Shown here piece after piece: positions 6,841-15,575 of a stretch of 17,489 nucleotides of DNA; position 1 is the first letter of the stretch; every line of letters begins with the position of its first letter. This stretch comes from Bacteroidota bacterium (GTDB lineage: Bacteria; Bacteroidota; Bacteroidia; B-17B0; B-17BO), in assembly GCA_947462425.1 (NCBI GenBank), contig CANHPI010000014.1, positions 1-17,489 on the forward strand, in the 5' to 3' direction. Under the pieces are notes generated by a model. It was not told the DNA's origin. It ran no database searches and saw nothing but the letters and a program-made list of their open reading frames with translations. A program made the position numbers and the translations under genes.

Positions 6841-6920
6841 TACACACGAAGGGACTCGAACCCCCACCCTTGCGGACCAGATCCTAAGTCTGGCGCGGCT
6901 ACCAATTACGCCACGTGTGC
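6841..6920 (-). tRNA. tRNA-Leu, anticodon TAG
   Basis: Read on the minus strand, a complete cloverleaf is visible. The acceptor GCACACG (6920-6914) pairs with CGTGTGT near 6842-6848, with one G-T closing pair and discriminator A. The D loop holds AATTGGTA. The anticodon stem CCAGA/TCTGG encloses the 7-base loop CTTAGGA with anticodon TAG, which reads CUA. A short class II variable arm contains CCGCAAGG. The T arm has the loop TTCGAGT. The 80-nt length and variable stem fit tRNA-Leu. CCA is not encoded. It has its own promoter and terminator and is divergent from kbl. Confidence 0.95.
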
Positions 6921-6930
6921 ATTTACTGGG

Positions 6931-6938
6931 CAAATATA
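6931..6938 (-). promoter_or_regulatory. -7 element of the tRNA-Leu promoter
   Basis: TATATTTG on the minus strand matches TAnnTTTG exactly and ends 10 nt before the mature tRNA 5' end, leaving a leader of only a few bases. No good TTG is seen at the -33 position, so the promoter rests on the -7 box and its position. Confidence 0.5.
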
Positions 6939-7029
6939 CTACTTTTTGTAATTTATTTAATATTTAGTGCTAAAAATCACTAAAATCCCTTAATATTTTT
7001 TTAATTTGTACTTCATTAAATCTAACATT

Positions 7030-8220
7030 ATGTACGGCAATTTTCAAAACCACTTACAAGATCAATTAAACGAGATAGAAAAAAATGGGTTGTTTAAAAA
7101 AGAACGAGTTATAATTACACCACAAGGTGCCAGCGTTAAAATTAACGATGGTAAAGAAGTAATTATTTTTTGTTCAAACAATTATCTGGGACTATCGTCT
7201 CATCCAAAAGTAATTGAAGGTGCAAATGCAGCCTTATATTCGCACGGTTACGGAATGTCATCGGTTCGTTTTATATGTGGCACGCAGGATATTCATAAAA
7301 CTTTAGAAAAAAAAATCTCTACTTTTTTAGATCAAGAAGATACTATTTTATATGCAGCCGCATTTGATGCCAATGGCGGAGTATTTGAACCTTTGTTTGG
7401 CGAAGAAGATGCAATTATTTCAGACGAATTAAATCATGCCTCTATTATTGATGGGGTGCGTTTATGTAAAGCACAACGCTACCGTTATAAAAATTGTGAT
7501 ATGGCTGATTTAGAAGAACAGTTAATAAAAGCTCAATCGCAGCGTTACCGCATTATTGTAACAGATGGTGTTTTTAGTATGGATGGCTTTGTTGCACCTT
7601 TAGATAAAATTTGTGATTTAGCAGATAAATATAATGCTTTAGTAATGGTAGATGAATGCCACGCCTCTGGTTTTATTGGCAAAACCGGCCGTGGTACCAT
7701 TGAACTTAAAAATGTAATGAATCGTGTTGATATTGTAACAGGCACTTTAGGTAAAGCTTTAGGTGGTGCTATGGGTGGATTTACATCTGGTAAAAAAGAA
7801 ATTATTGAAATATTAAGACAACGTTCTCGTCCCTATTTATTTTCAAACTCTTTGGCTCCTAGTATTGTTGGGGCAAGTATTGCCGTGTTTGATATGCTTA
7901 GCGAAACAACAGAATTGAGAGATACTTTAGAAAGCAATATCGCTTATTTTAAAACCGGTTTACGTAAAATTGGCTTAGAGTTTAAAGAAGGTGATTCGGC
8001 TATTGTACCAGTAATGTTGTACGATGCTAAATTATCTCAAGTGTTTGCCGATAAATTATTGTTGGAAGGAATTTATGTAATTGGTTTCTTTTTTCCTGTA
8101 GTAGCAAAAGGTCAGGCACGTATTCGTGTTCAGTTATCTGCCGCTCATACTAAAGCACATTTAGATAAAGCTTTAGCTGCTTTTGAAAAAGTGGGCAAGG
8201 AGTTAGGTGTAATTAAGTAA
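7030..8220 (+). CDS. kbl: glycine C-acetyltransferase (2-amino-3-ketobutyrate CoA ligase)
   Basis: A PLP enzyme of the alpha-oxoamine synthase family. It cleaves 2-amino-3-oxobutanoate with CoA to glycine and acetyl-CoA in the cytoplasm, the second step of threonine degradation. The 396 residues from ATG 7030 match the usual length and align almost throughout with E. coli Kbl: MYGNFQ..L at the start, FCSNNYLGLSSHP (47-59), SVRFICGTQD (78-87), DELNHASIIDGVRLCKA (132-148), TDGVFSMDG (178-186), VDECHASGFIG (207-217), the PLP lysine K242 in TGTLGKALGG, and RQRSRPYLFSNSLAPSIV. A TTG 24 bases upstream would also extend the frame, but family alignment favours 7030, and the TTG lies in a promoter-like TTAATTTG (7001-7008). 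No threonine dehydrogenase gene is adjacent. Some Bacteroidota homologues are labelled serine palmitoyltransferase, but these motifs are Kbl-like. Confidence 0.94.
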   Translation: MYGNFQNHLQDQLNEIEKNGLFKKERVIITPQGASVKINDGKEVIIFCSNNYLGLSSHPKVIEGANAALYSHGYGMSSVRFICGTQDIHKTLEKKISTFLDQEDTILYAAAFDANGGVFEPLFGEEDAIISDELNHASIIDGVRLCKAQRYRYKNCDMADLEEQLIKAQSQRYRIIVTDGVFSMDGFVAPLDKICDLADKYNALVMVDECHASGFIGKTGRGTIELKNVMNRVDIVTGTLGKALGGAMGGFTSGKKEIIEILRQRSRPYLFSNSLAPSIVGASIAVFDMLSETTELRDTLESNIAYFKTGLRKIGLEFKEGDSAIVPVMLYDAKLSQVFADKLLLEGIYVIGFFFPVVAKGQARIRVQLSAAHTKAHLDKALAAFEKVGKELGVIK

Positions 8221-8417
8221 TTTTTTATTGATTCAACTTTTTTGGTTTCTTAATGTTATTTGACTTTTTTTGGAAAAAACAGTCATGCTTTTTATTTAAC
8301 GTTAAACCAATTTCCGAACTGAAAGTTTAAAAAAAGAACTATTTTCATTTAATATTTTTTGGATTTAGTTTCTTAATAATTTAGTTTAATAAACCATATA
8401 TTTACGCTACAATTAAA

Positions 8418-9395
8418 GTGGGAAACATCGTAGATCAAATAAAAGCGCCAATTAGCAAAAACATGGATGAGTTTGAAATTAAATTCAAACAATCGATGAA
8501 AAGTAGTGTGCCATTATTAGATAAAATTACAAACTATATTGTAAAACGTAAAGGCAAACAAATACGACCGATGTTTGTTTTTTTAAGCGCAACAAGTGCC
8601 GGTCAAATTAATGACAGTACCTATAGGGCAGCATCATTAATTGAGCTTTTACATACAGCAACTTTAGTTCATGATGATGTTGTGGATGATAGTAACGAGC
8701 GTAGAGGTTTTTTTAGTGTAAATGCATTATGGAAAAATAAAATTGCAGTTTTAATTGGCGATTTTTTATTATCAAGCGGTTTATTACTCTCATTAGATAA
8801 TAATGATTTTCATCTTTTAAAGATTGTTAGTAATGCCGTTCGCGAAATGAGCGAAGGCGAATTATTACAAATTGAAAAGGCAAGAAAATTAGACATTTCT
8901 GAAGAAATTTATTTTGAAATTATCACAAAAAAAACGGCAACATTAATTGCCGCATGTTGTGCTGCAGGAGTTGCTTCAGTTACTTCTGACGAAAAATTAA
9001 TTCAACAATTTAAAGAGTTTGGAATCAACACAGGCATTGCTTTTCAAATAAAAGACGACTTGTTTGATTTTGGAGACGATACCTCTATTGGCAAACCAAC
9101 GGGTATAGATATTAAAGAAAAGAAAATGACGCTTCCTTTGATTTATGCTTTAAACAACTGCTCGTGGTTGGAAAAGAGAAAGATTATAAATATCGTTAAA
9201 AATCATAATAACGATCCTAAAAAAGTTACTGAAGTCATTAATTTTGTAATCGAAAAAGGCGGCATTAAATATGCAGAAAAAATAATGCATGAATATAAAG
9301 ATAAAGCACTTTCTAATCTCGAGTCTGTTAAAGATAGTGCTTCAAAACAAAGTTTAATTCAATTAGTTAATTATTCAATCGCAAGAAAAAAATAG
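8418..9395 (+). CDS. polyprenyl diphosphate synthase (trans-isoprenyl, IspA/IspB family)
   Basis: Chain-elongating prenyltransferase that adds isopentenyl diphosphate units to an allylic diphosphate. In Bacteroidota it usually makes the menaquinone side chain. The 325 residues are normal for the family. It shows KGKQIRPMFVFLS (45-57), the first Asp-rich motif in LLHTATLVHDDVVDDSNERRG (D86-D87-xx-D90), the AVLIGDFLLSSGL stretch (110-122), and the second Asp-rich motif FQIKDDLFDFGDD (D213-D214-xx-D217), followed by GKPTGIDIKEKKMTLPLIYAL. The GTG start at 8418 is preferred over ATG 8463 because residues 4-20 (IVDQIKAPISKNMDEFE) match the conserved N-terminus of Bacteroidota homologues. The next gene begins 2 bp after its stop. 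Product chain length cannot be read from sequence, so no ispA or ispB symbol is given. Confidence 0.92.
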   Translation: MGNIVDQIKAPISKNMDEFEIKFKQSMKSSVPLLDKITNYIVKRKGKQIRPMFVFLSATSAGQINDSTYRAASLIELLHTATLVHDDVVDDSNERRGFFSVNALWKNKIAVLIGDFLLSSGLLLSLDNNDFHLLKIVSNAVREMSEGELLQIEKARKLDISEEIYFEIITKKTATLIAACCAAGVASVTSDEKLIQQFKEFGINTGIAFQIKDDLFDFGDDTSIGKPTGIDIKEKKMTLPLIYALNNCSWLEKRKIINIVKNHNNDPKKVTEVINFVIEKGGIKYAEKIMHEYKDKALSNLESVKDSASKQSLIQLVNYSIARKK

Positions 9396-9397
9396 AA

Positions 9398-9889
9398 ATG
9401 AAAATAGTAATTATCACAACATGTATTTTTTTTAGCTTGACTGCTTTGTTTTCAAGTTGTAAAAATAATGGAGCAGAAAATTCCGAAAAAATACATAAGG
9501 ATTCGTTAGCCAAAGCCGCACTTAGTAAAAAAGTGGTTAACGAGTTTAGCAAGTACTTAATATCTCCTCCAGATTCTGATTACACAGGTGACTATATAGA
9601 TAAATATCCAAATGGTATTATAAAATTTAATGGTTTTTTTAGATTTGGAAAACGTCACGGTCAATGGATGGCTTTTTATGAAAATGGAATAAAATGGAGT
9701 GAGTGCTTTTATGATCAAGGAAAAAAACATGGTTCAACGATGGTTTATCATCCAAACGGAAATTTATATTATTCAGGTTGGTATAAACAAGATGAAAAAG
9801 ATAGCCTTTGGTTTTTTTATGATGATAAAGGCAAAGAACTTGATAGAAGAGCTTTCAGATTAGGCGTAGAAACAGGCTTAGTAAATTAG
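9398..9889 (+). CDS. MORN-repeat lipoprotein
   Basis: A 163-residue protein with a lipoprotein signal peptide (lipobox LFSSC, Cys at 21). A short helical linker leads into about three MORN_2-type repeats. The first is around YPNGIIKFNGFFRFGKRHGQW (70-90), the second around FYENGIKWSECFYDQGKKHG (93-112), and the third around YHPNGNLYYSGWYKQDEKDS (117-136). Such repeats form a twisted beta-sheet used for protein or lipid contacts. Bacteroidota encode many surface or periplasmic lipoproteins of this kind with unknown roles. Its ATG is 2 bp after the prenyl synthase stop, so the two are probably cotranscribed. Its TAG overlaps the stop of the convergent gene by 3-4 bases, leaving no room for a terminator between them. 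Confidence 0.82.
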   Translation: MKIVIITTCIFFSLTALFSSCKNNGAENSEKIHKDSLAKAALSKKVVNEFSKYLISPPDSDYTGDYIDKYPNGIIKFNGFFRFGKRHGQWMAFYENGIKWSECFYDQGKKHGSTMVYHPNGNLYYSGWYKQDEKDSLWFFYDDKGKELDRRAFRLGVETGLVN

Positions 9890-11430
9890 TTAAATAGTTG
9901 CCTTCTTATTTTTATAGCATCGGTAAACGAAATGGTATGAATTTTAGAGTCTAACCAAGCATAAAAATTAAAATATTCTAATGCATTTTTTTCATATTTA
10001 TCTTTAAATACTGTTTCTAACTCTTCTTTAAATTTAATATAAGTTTGCTTTTGTTTGCTGTCACGTTTTGATAAAGCAATTTTCTTGAAATAAGTTAAAA
10101 ATACAGATTCAAATTTATATTGTTTTTCCTGTTGTTTAAAAAATCTAACACTCGCTTTGTAGAGGTATGATAATAAATCCTCATTTCCTAACTCAAAATG
10201 CACAATCAAATTAATTAGCTTTGAAATACGAATTAAGTCTTGTCTTAAATCGTCGTAATTAGTGTTTATTATTTTATTGAGCCAATGCAAGGCTTTATTA
10301 TACTCACCAACACCAAAATAAACCATTCCAATTGTATGATAAATTCTAACGAGTTCTTCATTATTTATTTTGGTTTCATATTTATCTAAACCTCTAATAA
10401 CATAAGGTATAACATTGGTAGCTTTATCATGTTGTCCAATATAGGAATACAATATCATTTCAGTTACATGGGATTGAGCAAAAATAGCAATCTGTAAATT
10501 AGTAGCTTTAAACATTTCATTCATTGATAATGATTTAAGTTTGTCAATCATTTTAAATCCATCGTTATATTGTTTTTTGATGGCGCAATATCTAACCAAA
10601 TAACCATGAGCTACAATATAATAATATGGCATTTCTGAAATAATTTGGGGCTTATTTTCAAGATCAATTATCAATTCGGATAAAGCATTATGCGCTTCAT
10701 CTATCTCATTTAAAAGCATATTGGCAACACCAGTAATAAATAAGAAAATAATTTTAGATTTTTCAGATAAAAAACCATCCTGATTCGAGATACGTTTAGT
10801 TTCTTTAATGATATCTGTTATTTCATTTACATCCTCTTTACTTCTAGCAATCATCAATCGTGATGAAAGTGAATTTAATTTTGCAAGTTGTAATTCGTAC
10901 GCAGCATAATTTTCTATTATATTAAATAAATTATTTTCTTCTTCGATAAGTTCATCAAGTGTTTTGTAATTTATTTCGCCAAAATGTGCCTCAATATCAA
11001 TTAATACTTTCTCTTGCTCAACAATCTCTAATAAACTGTAAAATAGCTCATAATCATGAGCCTTTTTTTTAACGATACTCAATTGTTTTCGGGATTGTTT
11101 ATATAAAGATTTATTAAATAGGAGTTGAATGTTTTTAATCTCTTCGTCAATTTTTGCACTTGCACTGGTTTCATGACGGTGAAGCCTTAAACTTCTTAAT
11201 ATATGATGTAATAGTTGGTTTTTTTCGGAAGCAAAATGATTTACAAAAACTTCGTTTTTAAAATGATTTTTCACAACATTTTCGTGGTAGTTATCTTGTT
11301 TCTGAATAAAGTTGTACAGATTTATGTAGTTTTTATCACCCTGTTGCAAGGAGGATAATAAAATAAACTTTTTTTCCTCCTCAGCGGTTAAAGATTTAAT
11401 AATATCAAATAAATGACTAGTTGGTTTCAT
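9886..11430 (-). CDS. large helical repeat (TPR-like) protein, paralogue A
   Basis: A 514-residue soluble protein with no signal peptide or membrane span. It is built of helices with Leu/Tyr/Ala spacing of TPR-like hairpins, clearest at about 340-400 (VRIYHTIGMVYFGVGEYNKALHWLNKII). The N-terminal 110 residues hold a module shared with its neighbour: LFDIIKSLTAEEEKKFILL near the start, then EKNQLLHHILRSLRLHRHETSAS. It is a clear tandem paralogue of the gene at 11455-13014, matching from the first to the last residues (C-terminal WLDSKIHTI here, YIDSKIADI there). The genes are 24 bp apart and probably cotranscribed. Proteins of this shape recur in Bacteroidota without a known function. A scaffolding role is a guess from the fold. 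Confidence 0.78.
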   Translation of the reverse strand: MKPTSHLFDIIKSLTAEEEKKFILLSSLQQGDKNYINLYNFIQKQDNYHENVVKNHFKNEVFVNHFASEKNQLLHHILRSLRLHRHETSASAKIDEEIKNIQLLFNKSLYKQSRKQLSIVKKKAHDYELFYSLLEIVEQEKVLIDIEAHFGEINYKTLDELIEEENNLFNIIENYAAYELQLAKLNSLSSRLMIARSKEDVNEITDIIKETKRISNQDGFLSEKSKIIFLFITGVANMLLNEIDEAHNALSELIIDLENKPQIISEMPYYYIVAHGYLVRYCAIKKQYNDGFKMIDKLKSLSMNEMFKATNLQIAIFAQSHVTEMILYSYIGQHDKATNVIPYVIRGLDKYETKINNEELVRIYHTIGMVYFGVGEYNKALHWLNKIINTNYDDLRQDLIRISKLINLIVHFELGNEDLLSYLYKASVRFFKQQEKQYKFESVFLTYFKKIALSKRDSKQKQTYIKFKEELETVFKDKYEKNALEYFNFYAWLDSKIHTISFTDAIKIRRQLFN

Positions 11431-11454
11431 GTGGTAATCCTATAATTTATGAAA

Positions 11455-13014
11455 TTAATTTAACCAAGCTTTCGAATATTTCTTTTGCATAATTTTTCTC
11501 ATAGGAATATCCGCGATTTTTGAATCAATGTAAGCTTCGATGTCAAAATAAAAACTTACATTTTTTTCGTGAGGGTCTTTCATCACTTCTTCTAAATCTT
11601 TTTTAAAAGAGATAAAAATTACTTTTTCATTCTCTTTGTTTTTAACTTTAATTTCTGATAATTTTTCAAAGTAAGAGAGAATTAATTTTTCAGTTTTAAA
11701 ATATGAAGTTTGAGCTTTATAGTAATTTTTAATAGTTGATATAATATAACCCAATTGCTCAAAATTCTTTAATTCATAATGTAAGCCTATATTAATAATT
11801 CGGGCAAATGATTGTAAATCCTCTCTTAATAAATTATTTCCTTCATTTAAAATGAGTGAAATGTAGTATTGCCCCTTTTTAAAATCACCAAAATAAGTAT
11901 TCATGACGGCAATGTTATAGTAAAATATGAGTTCTTCTTCTTTATTAATCTTTCCTTTAAATTCAACTAATGCTTTTTCTATTTCATCAACATTAGCTTG
12001 TGCTTCTTTTAGTTTTCCGCTATTTGTATTAATAGTTAATTTACCATTTAATACAGCAGTTAATATTTTTAATTGTAGATCTGTAGAATTAAAAGCCTTT
12101 AATTTCATTTTTTGCTCAATTTGCTTAATACGAAGGTCGCAGGTTTTATATTTCTTTTCTTCAAATGCAATGTTTATTAAATTATTAAGAGTAGTTAAAT
12201 AGCGGCTTGGCATCTCTTCAATTAACTCTTTATTGCAATCCATCAAATTTAATAGTAACTGACATTCCTCTTCCCTGCTTTGGTTATCCTGGCATCTGCA
12301 AAATAAAATGGAACGGCAGTGATGGTAAATTATTAAGGCTTTGGTTGATTTTATTAATTTTTGATTTTTTAATAAATCAGATTTTAAAAATGAATTGATT
12401 ACTTCTAAATCCTCATTTGTTTTTGCTTTATTTTTTTGACGAGTATTTAAATTTATTTTCGAAAACAAAAGTGTATAAGTTCCTAAGTTTTTTGCCTTCT
12501 CAATAACATCTAATTCTTCTGTTACTAAGGTTCCTCCTGTTTTATTTTTAATATTAAATTGGGTTTCAATGGAAATTAATAACTTCTCTAGACTAATTAA
12601 TTCGAGTATAAAATGAAATCGCTCAAAACGGTAAGATTCCTGTTTCTGTTTATTTAATATTTTACGGCATTGTTTGTATTGTGCCTTATCAAAAAGATTT
12701 AATATATTGATTATTTCATCTTTAATAACAAAAGAAGCGCTACTTTCAGAATGAAAAGAACGAAGGCATTTTAAAATAAAATTGTATAAATTTTCTGATA
12801 GTTGGCTTTTTATTTGGAGCTCATCAGGCTTTGAATTAGTTGATTTAATAAAAAAATCGTCTTTAAAATCAGAAGATAATTCAATTGCATTAAAAAGAGA
12901 GATTATTATTGGGTTTATGCTACTAGCAGAAGCGGTCAGTTTTAAAAACCGTTTTTCTGATTTAGATAATGATTTTACTAAATCAAATAAATCTCTGTTT
13001 GAAATTAAGTTCAT
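11455..13014 (-). CDS. large helical repeat (TPR-like) protein, paralogue B
   Basis: A 519-residue cytoplasmic-looking helical protein, paralogous to the gene just downstream. The shared N-terminal module reads DLFDLVKSLSKSEKRFLKLT, then SENLYNFILKCLRSFHSESSAS and LFDKAQYKQCRKILNKQK. Shared C-terminal features are YFKTEKLILSYFEKL and EEVMKDPHEKN...YIDSKIADIP. Repeat-like hairpins occur around 355-395 (LIFYYNIAVMNTYFGDFKKG). It is the first gene of this minus-strand pair, starting with ATG at 13014, and is divergent from the M1 peptidase gene 83 bp away. No catalytic motif is evident. The two copies have diverged considerably while keeping length and layout, suggesting an old duplication. Function is unknown. 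Confidence 0.78.
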   Translation of the reverse strand: MNLISNRDLFDLVKSLSKSEKRFLKLTASASSINPIIISLFNAIELSSDFKDDFFIKSTNSKPDELQIKSQLSENLYNFILKCLRSFHSESSASFVIKDEIINILNLFDKAQYKQCRKILNKQKQESYRFERFHFILELISLEKLLISIETQFNIKNKTGGTLVTEELDVIEKAKNLGTYTLLFSKINLNTRQKNKAKTNEDLEVINSFLKSDLLKNQKLIKSTKALIIYHHCRSILFCRCQDNQSREEECQLLLNLMDCNKELIEEMPSRYLTTLNNLINIAFEEKKYKTCDLRIKQIEQKMKLKAFNSTDLQLKILTAVLNGKLTINTNSGKLKEAQANVDEIEKALVEFKGKINKEEELIFYYNIAVMNTYFGDFKKGQYYISLILNEGNNLLREDLQSFARIINIGLHYELKNFEQLGYIISTIKNYYKAQTSYFKTEKLILSYFEKLSEIKVKNKENEKVIFISFKKDLEEVMKDPHEKNVSFYFDIEAYIDSKIADIPMRKIMQKKYSKAWLN

Positions 13015-13097
13015 TTCAGTAATATAATTATTGTCTAACTCTTATTTGACTTTACTAATTAACTAAAATTAATTAACTTTATTTAAAAATTATAAAA

Positions 13098-15515
13098 ATG
13101 AAACAAATTTGTTTTTTGCTTTTTATTCTATTTCTTAATAAAACTAATTTGTTTTTTGCTCAGGTTACAACCTGTCAATCTCAAAAATCTCAAGGTATAG
13201 CATCCACCACTATCTATTATTCATCCGAAAATTTAAGAAGCGATACGTTCGATATCCTTAAATATACTATCAATTTAGATATTTCTGATTTTGCAAATCA
13301 AAAAATAAAAGGTCATACAATTATTAAATTCAAGCCTAAATTAAATGGTCTGAACAATTTACCTCTTGATTTATTAAAAATGACAATTGACAGTATTTCT
13401 CAAAATTCAGTTTTACTATCCTACAGTTATAATGATACATTGCTTAGAGTGAATTTACAATCAGCTTTAAACACAACTGATACTTCCAACGTAATTGTTT
13501 ATTATCACGGCGTACCGCAGGGCGATCCAGCAGGTTGGGGTGGGTTTTCATTTAGTGGTAATTATGCCTATAATTTAGGCGTAGGTTTTGGCGCTAAACC
13601 TCATAATTATGGAAGAGTTTGGTTTCCGTGCTTTGATAATTTTGTAGAAAAATCGTTTTATGAGTTTAATATAATAACAAGTGTTTCAAAAACTTCTTTT
13701 TGTAATGGCCAATTAGTATCTGATATTGTAACTGGAAATTTTAGAACCCGAAATTGGATTTTAAATAAAGAAATCCCTTCTTATTTAGCATCAGTTGCTG
13801 TGGCAGACTATACCCAGGTTAATTGGAGCGTTAATGCTGCCAATGGTAATTTACCTATTACATTAGCCGCCCGGCCAAGTGATACTATCGCGTTAAAAAA
13901 CGGTTTTATTCATTTACCTAATGCAATTTTAGGTTACGAAAATTATTATGGTCCGTATGTTTGGAATAGAGTTGGTTATTGCCTAGTTCCTTTTAATAGC
14001 GGCGCAATGGAACATGCAACAAATATTGCATATCCACAAGCAGCAATATCAATTGCATACGAGGCCAATTTAATGGCACACGAACTATCACATCATTGGT
14101 GGGGAGATTTAATGACCTGCGAAACGCAGGAAGATATGTGGTTAAATGAGGGCATGGCAAGCTACAGTGAACGTTTATTTTTGGAGTGGATGTATAATTA
14201 TTCTAAATATTTAACGGAAGTAAAAACAGTGCACGATGATATTGTAAAATTTATTCATTTAAGAGAAAAAGGATTTAGAGCAATTTCAGGAGTTCCCCAT
14301 CAATATACATACGGAGATCATGTTTATAAAAAAGGGGCGGATGTTGCTCATACACTAAGGAGCTATATGGGTGATGCTGCTTTTTTTGCTGGTTTAAAAT
14401 ACGTACTTCAGCAAAAAGCTTTCAAGAATATGAACAGTTTAGAATTTAGAGATTTGTTACAAATATCCTCCGGACAAAATTTAACAAGCTTTTTTGATAA
14501 CTGGGTATTAAACGGAGGATGGCCGCATTTTTCTATAGATTCTGTAAAAATAACCGGCACCTCAGCTCCATATACAGCAATTGTATTTGTGAAGCAAAAA
14601 TTATTTGGTGCGCCAAATTTATTTTCAAATGTTCCTTTAGAGGTAACCTTTATGAATGCTAATTGGAATAAAGAAGTGAAGCAAATAAATATGACTGGAA
14701 CTACTAATTCGTTTACTGTACAAACTAACGTACTGCCTATTTATACAGGTATTAATGTTGATTCAAAAATTAGTGATGCCATTTCTTCGGAATTTAAAAC
14801 CATTAAAACAAATGCAACAATAACATACACTCTTGGTAGATCTGCAATTATTGTTTCAAACAAGGGGTTAGATTCTTCCTACATTCGAATTGAACATAAT
14901 TTTGCGTCACCTGATCCTTTTAAAAATAATCTTAATAATTTAAGACTCAACTCACAACATTATTGGAAAGTAGATGGTATTTTATCCTCTGGCTTTTTAG
15001 CTAAAATTAAATTTAATTACGATGGAACTAAAAACACATCAGGCAATAGCTATTTAGATACTTGTTTAACTATCTTTAACGGCGACAGTTTAATTTTACT
15101 ATATAGAAAAAATGCGGCAGATGATTGGCGCGAAGTAACAAATTATTCGAAATTTAAAATTTCATCTAAACTTGGGTTTGTTACAGCAGACACTTTAAAA
15201 CTTGGAGAGTATGTTTTTGCAAACGGTCAAAGTAGTGTTTTAACTTACAATAATAAAATACAAAAACACGATATTAAATTAAATATATTTCCAAATCCAA
15301 GTTCAACTATTTTAAATATAACTATTGAAAATTTTAATCCAACTAATTCATCAAGTATTCATATTTATGATATGCAAGGTAAAATAGTAAAACGCATTCA
15401 TGCAGTTTATTCAGAAAATACTATTTCTATTACTGATTTAGTAAAAGGGCAATATATTATAAATTTAATGGATAAGAGTAAAAAAATTGCTTCAAAAATG
15501 ATTGTTGTTGAATAG
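13098..15515 (+). CDS. secreted M1-family metallopeptidase with T9SS sorting domain
   Basis: An 805-residue secreted zinc aminopeptidase-like enzyme. A Sec signal peptide (about 1-22, ending FFAQ) is followed by the N-terminal beta domain of M1 enzymes (about 45-235). The catalytic domain has SGAMEHATNIAYP (302-313), HELSHHWWGD (zinc ligands H328 and H332, base E329) and the third ligand E351 in MWLNEGMASY. HVYKKGADVAHTLR supplies the likely catalytic Tyr410. The exopeptidase motif, usually GAMEN, is GAMEH here, so the residue binding the substrate N-terminus region is altered. After a second beta-rich part, residues from about 730 (IFPNPSSTILNI) to 805 form a type IX secretion C-terminal sorting domain, ending SKKIASKMIVVE. 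The protein should be exported across the outer membrane and released or surface-anchored, probably for peptide scavenging. Confidence 0.92.
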   Translation: MKQICFLLFILFLNKTNLFFAQVTTCQSQKSQGIASTTIYYSSENLRSDTFDILKYTINLDISDFANQKIKGHTIIKFKPKLNGLNNLPLDLLKMTIDSISQNSVLLSYSYNDTLLRVNLQSALNTTDTSNVIVYYHGVPQGDPAGWGGFSFSGNYAYNLGVGFGAKPHNYGRVWFPCFDNFVEKSFYEFNIITSVSKTSFCNGQLVSDIVTGNFRTRNWILNKEIPSYLASVAVADYTQVNWSVNAANGNLPITLAARPSDTIALKNGFIHLPNAILGYENYYGPYVWNRVGYCLVPFNSGAMEHATNIAYPQAAISIAYEANLMAHELSHHWWGDLMTCETQEDMWLNEGMASYSERLFLEWMYNYSKYLTEVKTVHDDIVKFIHLREKGFRAISGVPHQYTYGDHVYKKGADVAHTLRSYMGDAAFFAGLKYVLQQKAFKNMNSLEFRDLLQISSGQNLTSFFDNWVLNGGWPHFSIDSVKITGTSAPYTAIVFVKQKLFGAPNLFSNVPLEVTFMNANWNKEVKQINMTGTTNSFTVQTNVLPIYTGINVDSKISDAISSEFKTIKTNATITYTLGRSAIIVSNKGLDSSYIRIEHNFASPDPFKNNLNNLRLNSQHYWKVDGILSSGFLAKIKFNYDGTKNTSGNSYLDTCLTIFNGDSLILLYRKNAADDWREVTNYSKFKISSKLGFVTADTLKLGEYVFANGQSSVLTYNNKIQKHDIKLNIFPNPSSTILNITIENFNPTNSSSIHIYDMQGKIVKRIHAVYSENTISITDLVKGQYIINLMDKSKKIASKMIVVE

Positions 15516-15575
15516 TTTTATAAGGTAAACAAATCATAGCAAATTTAGCCGAAGTAAATTTTAATATTAATATAG

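Noticed and set aside
6733..6967. Short open frames on both strands over the tRNA
   Set aside because: They read through the tRNA-Leu and its terminator, have no protein-like composition, and are explained by the RNA gene.
7006..7029. Upstream TTG start for kbl
   Set aside because: It adds eight residues not found in the family, and the TTG is part of a promoter-like TTAATTTG. ATG 7030 aligns with the E. coli Kbl start.
7030..8220. Serine palmitoyltransferase instead of Kbl
   Set aside because: Both are alpha-oxoamine synthases, but the stretches RFICGTQD, DELNHASIIDGVRLCKA and RQRSRPYLFSNSLAP match Kbl closely.
11927..13027. Plus-strand open frames at 11927-12202, 12207-12398 and 12782-13027
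   Set aside because: They are antisense shadows of paralogue B, whose long frame and paralogy with its neighbour show it is the real gene.
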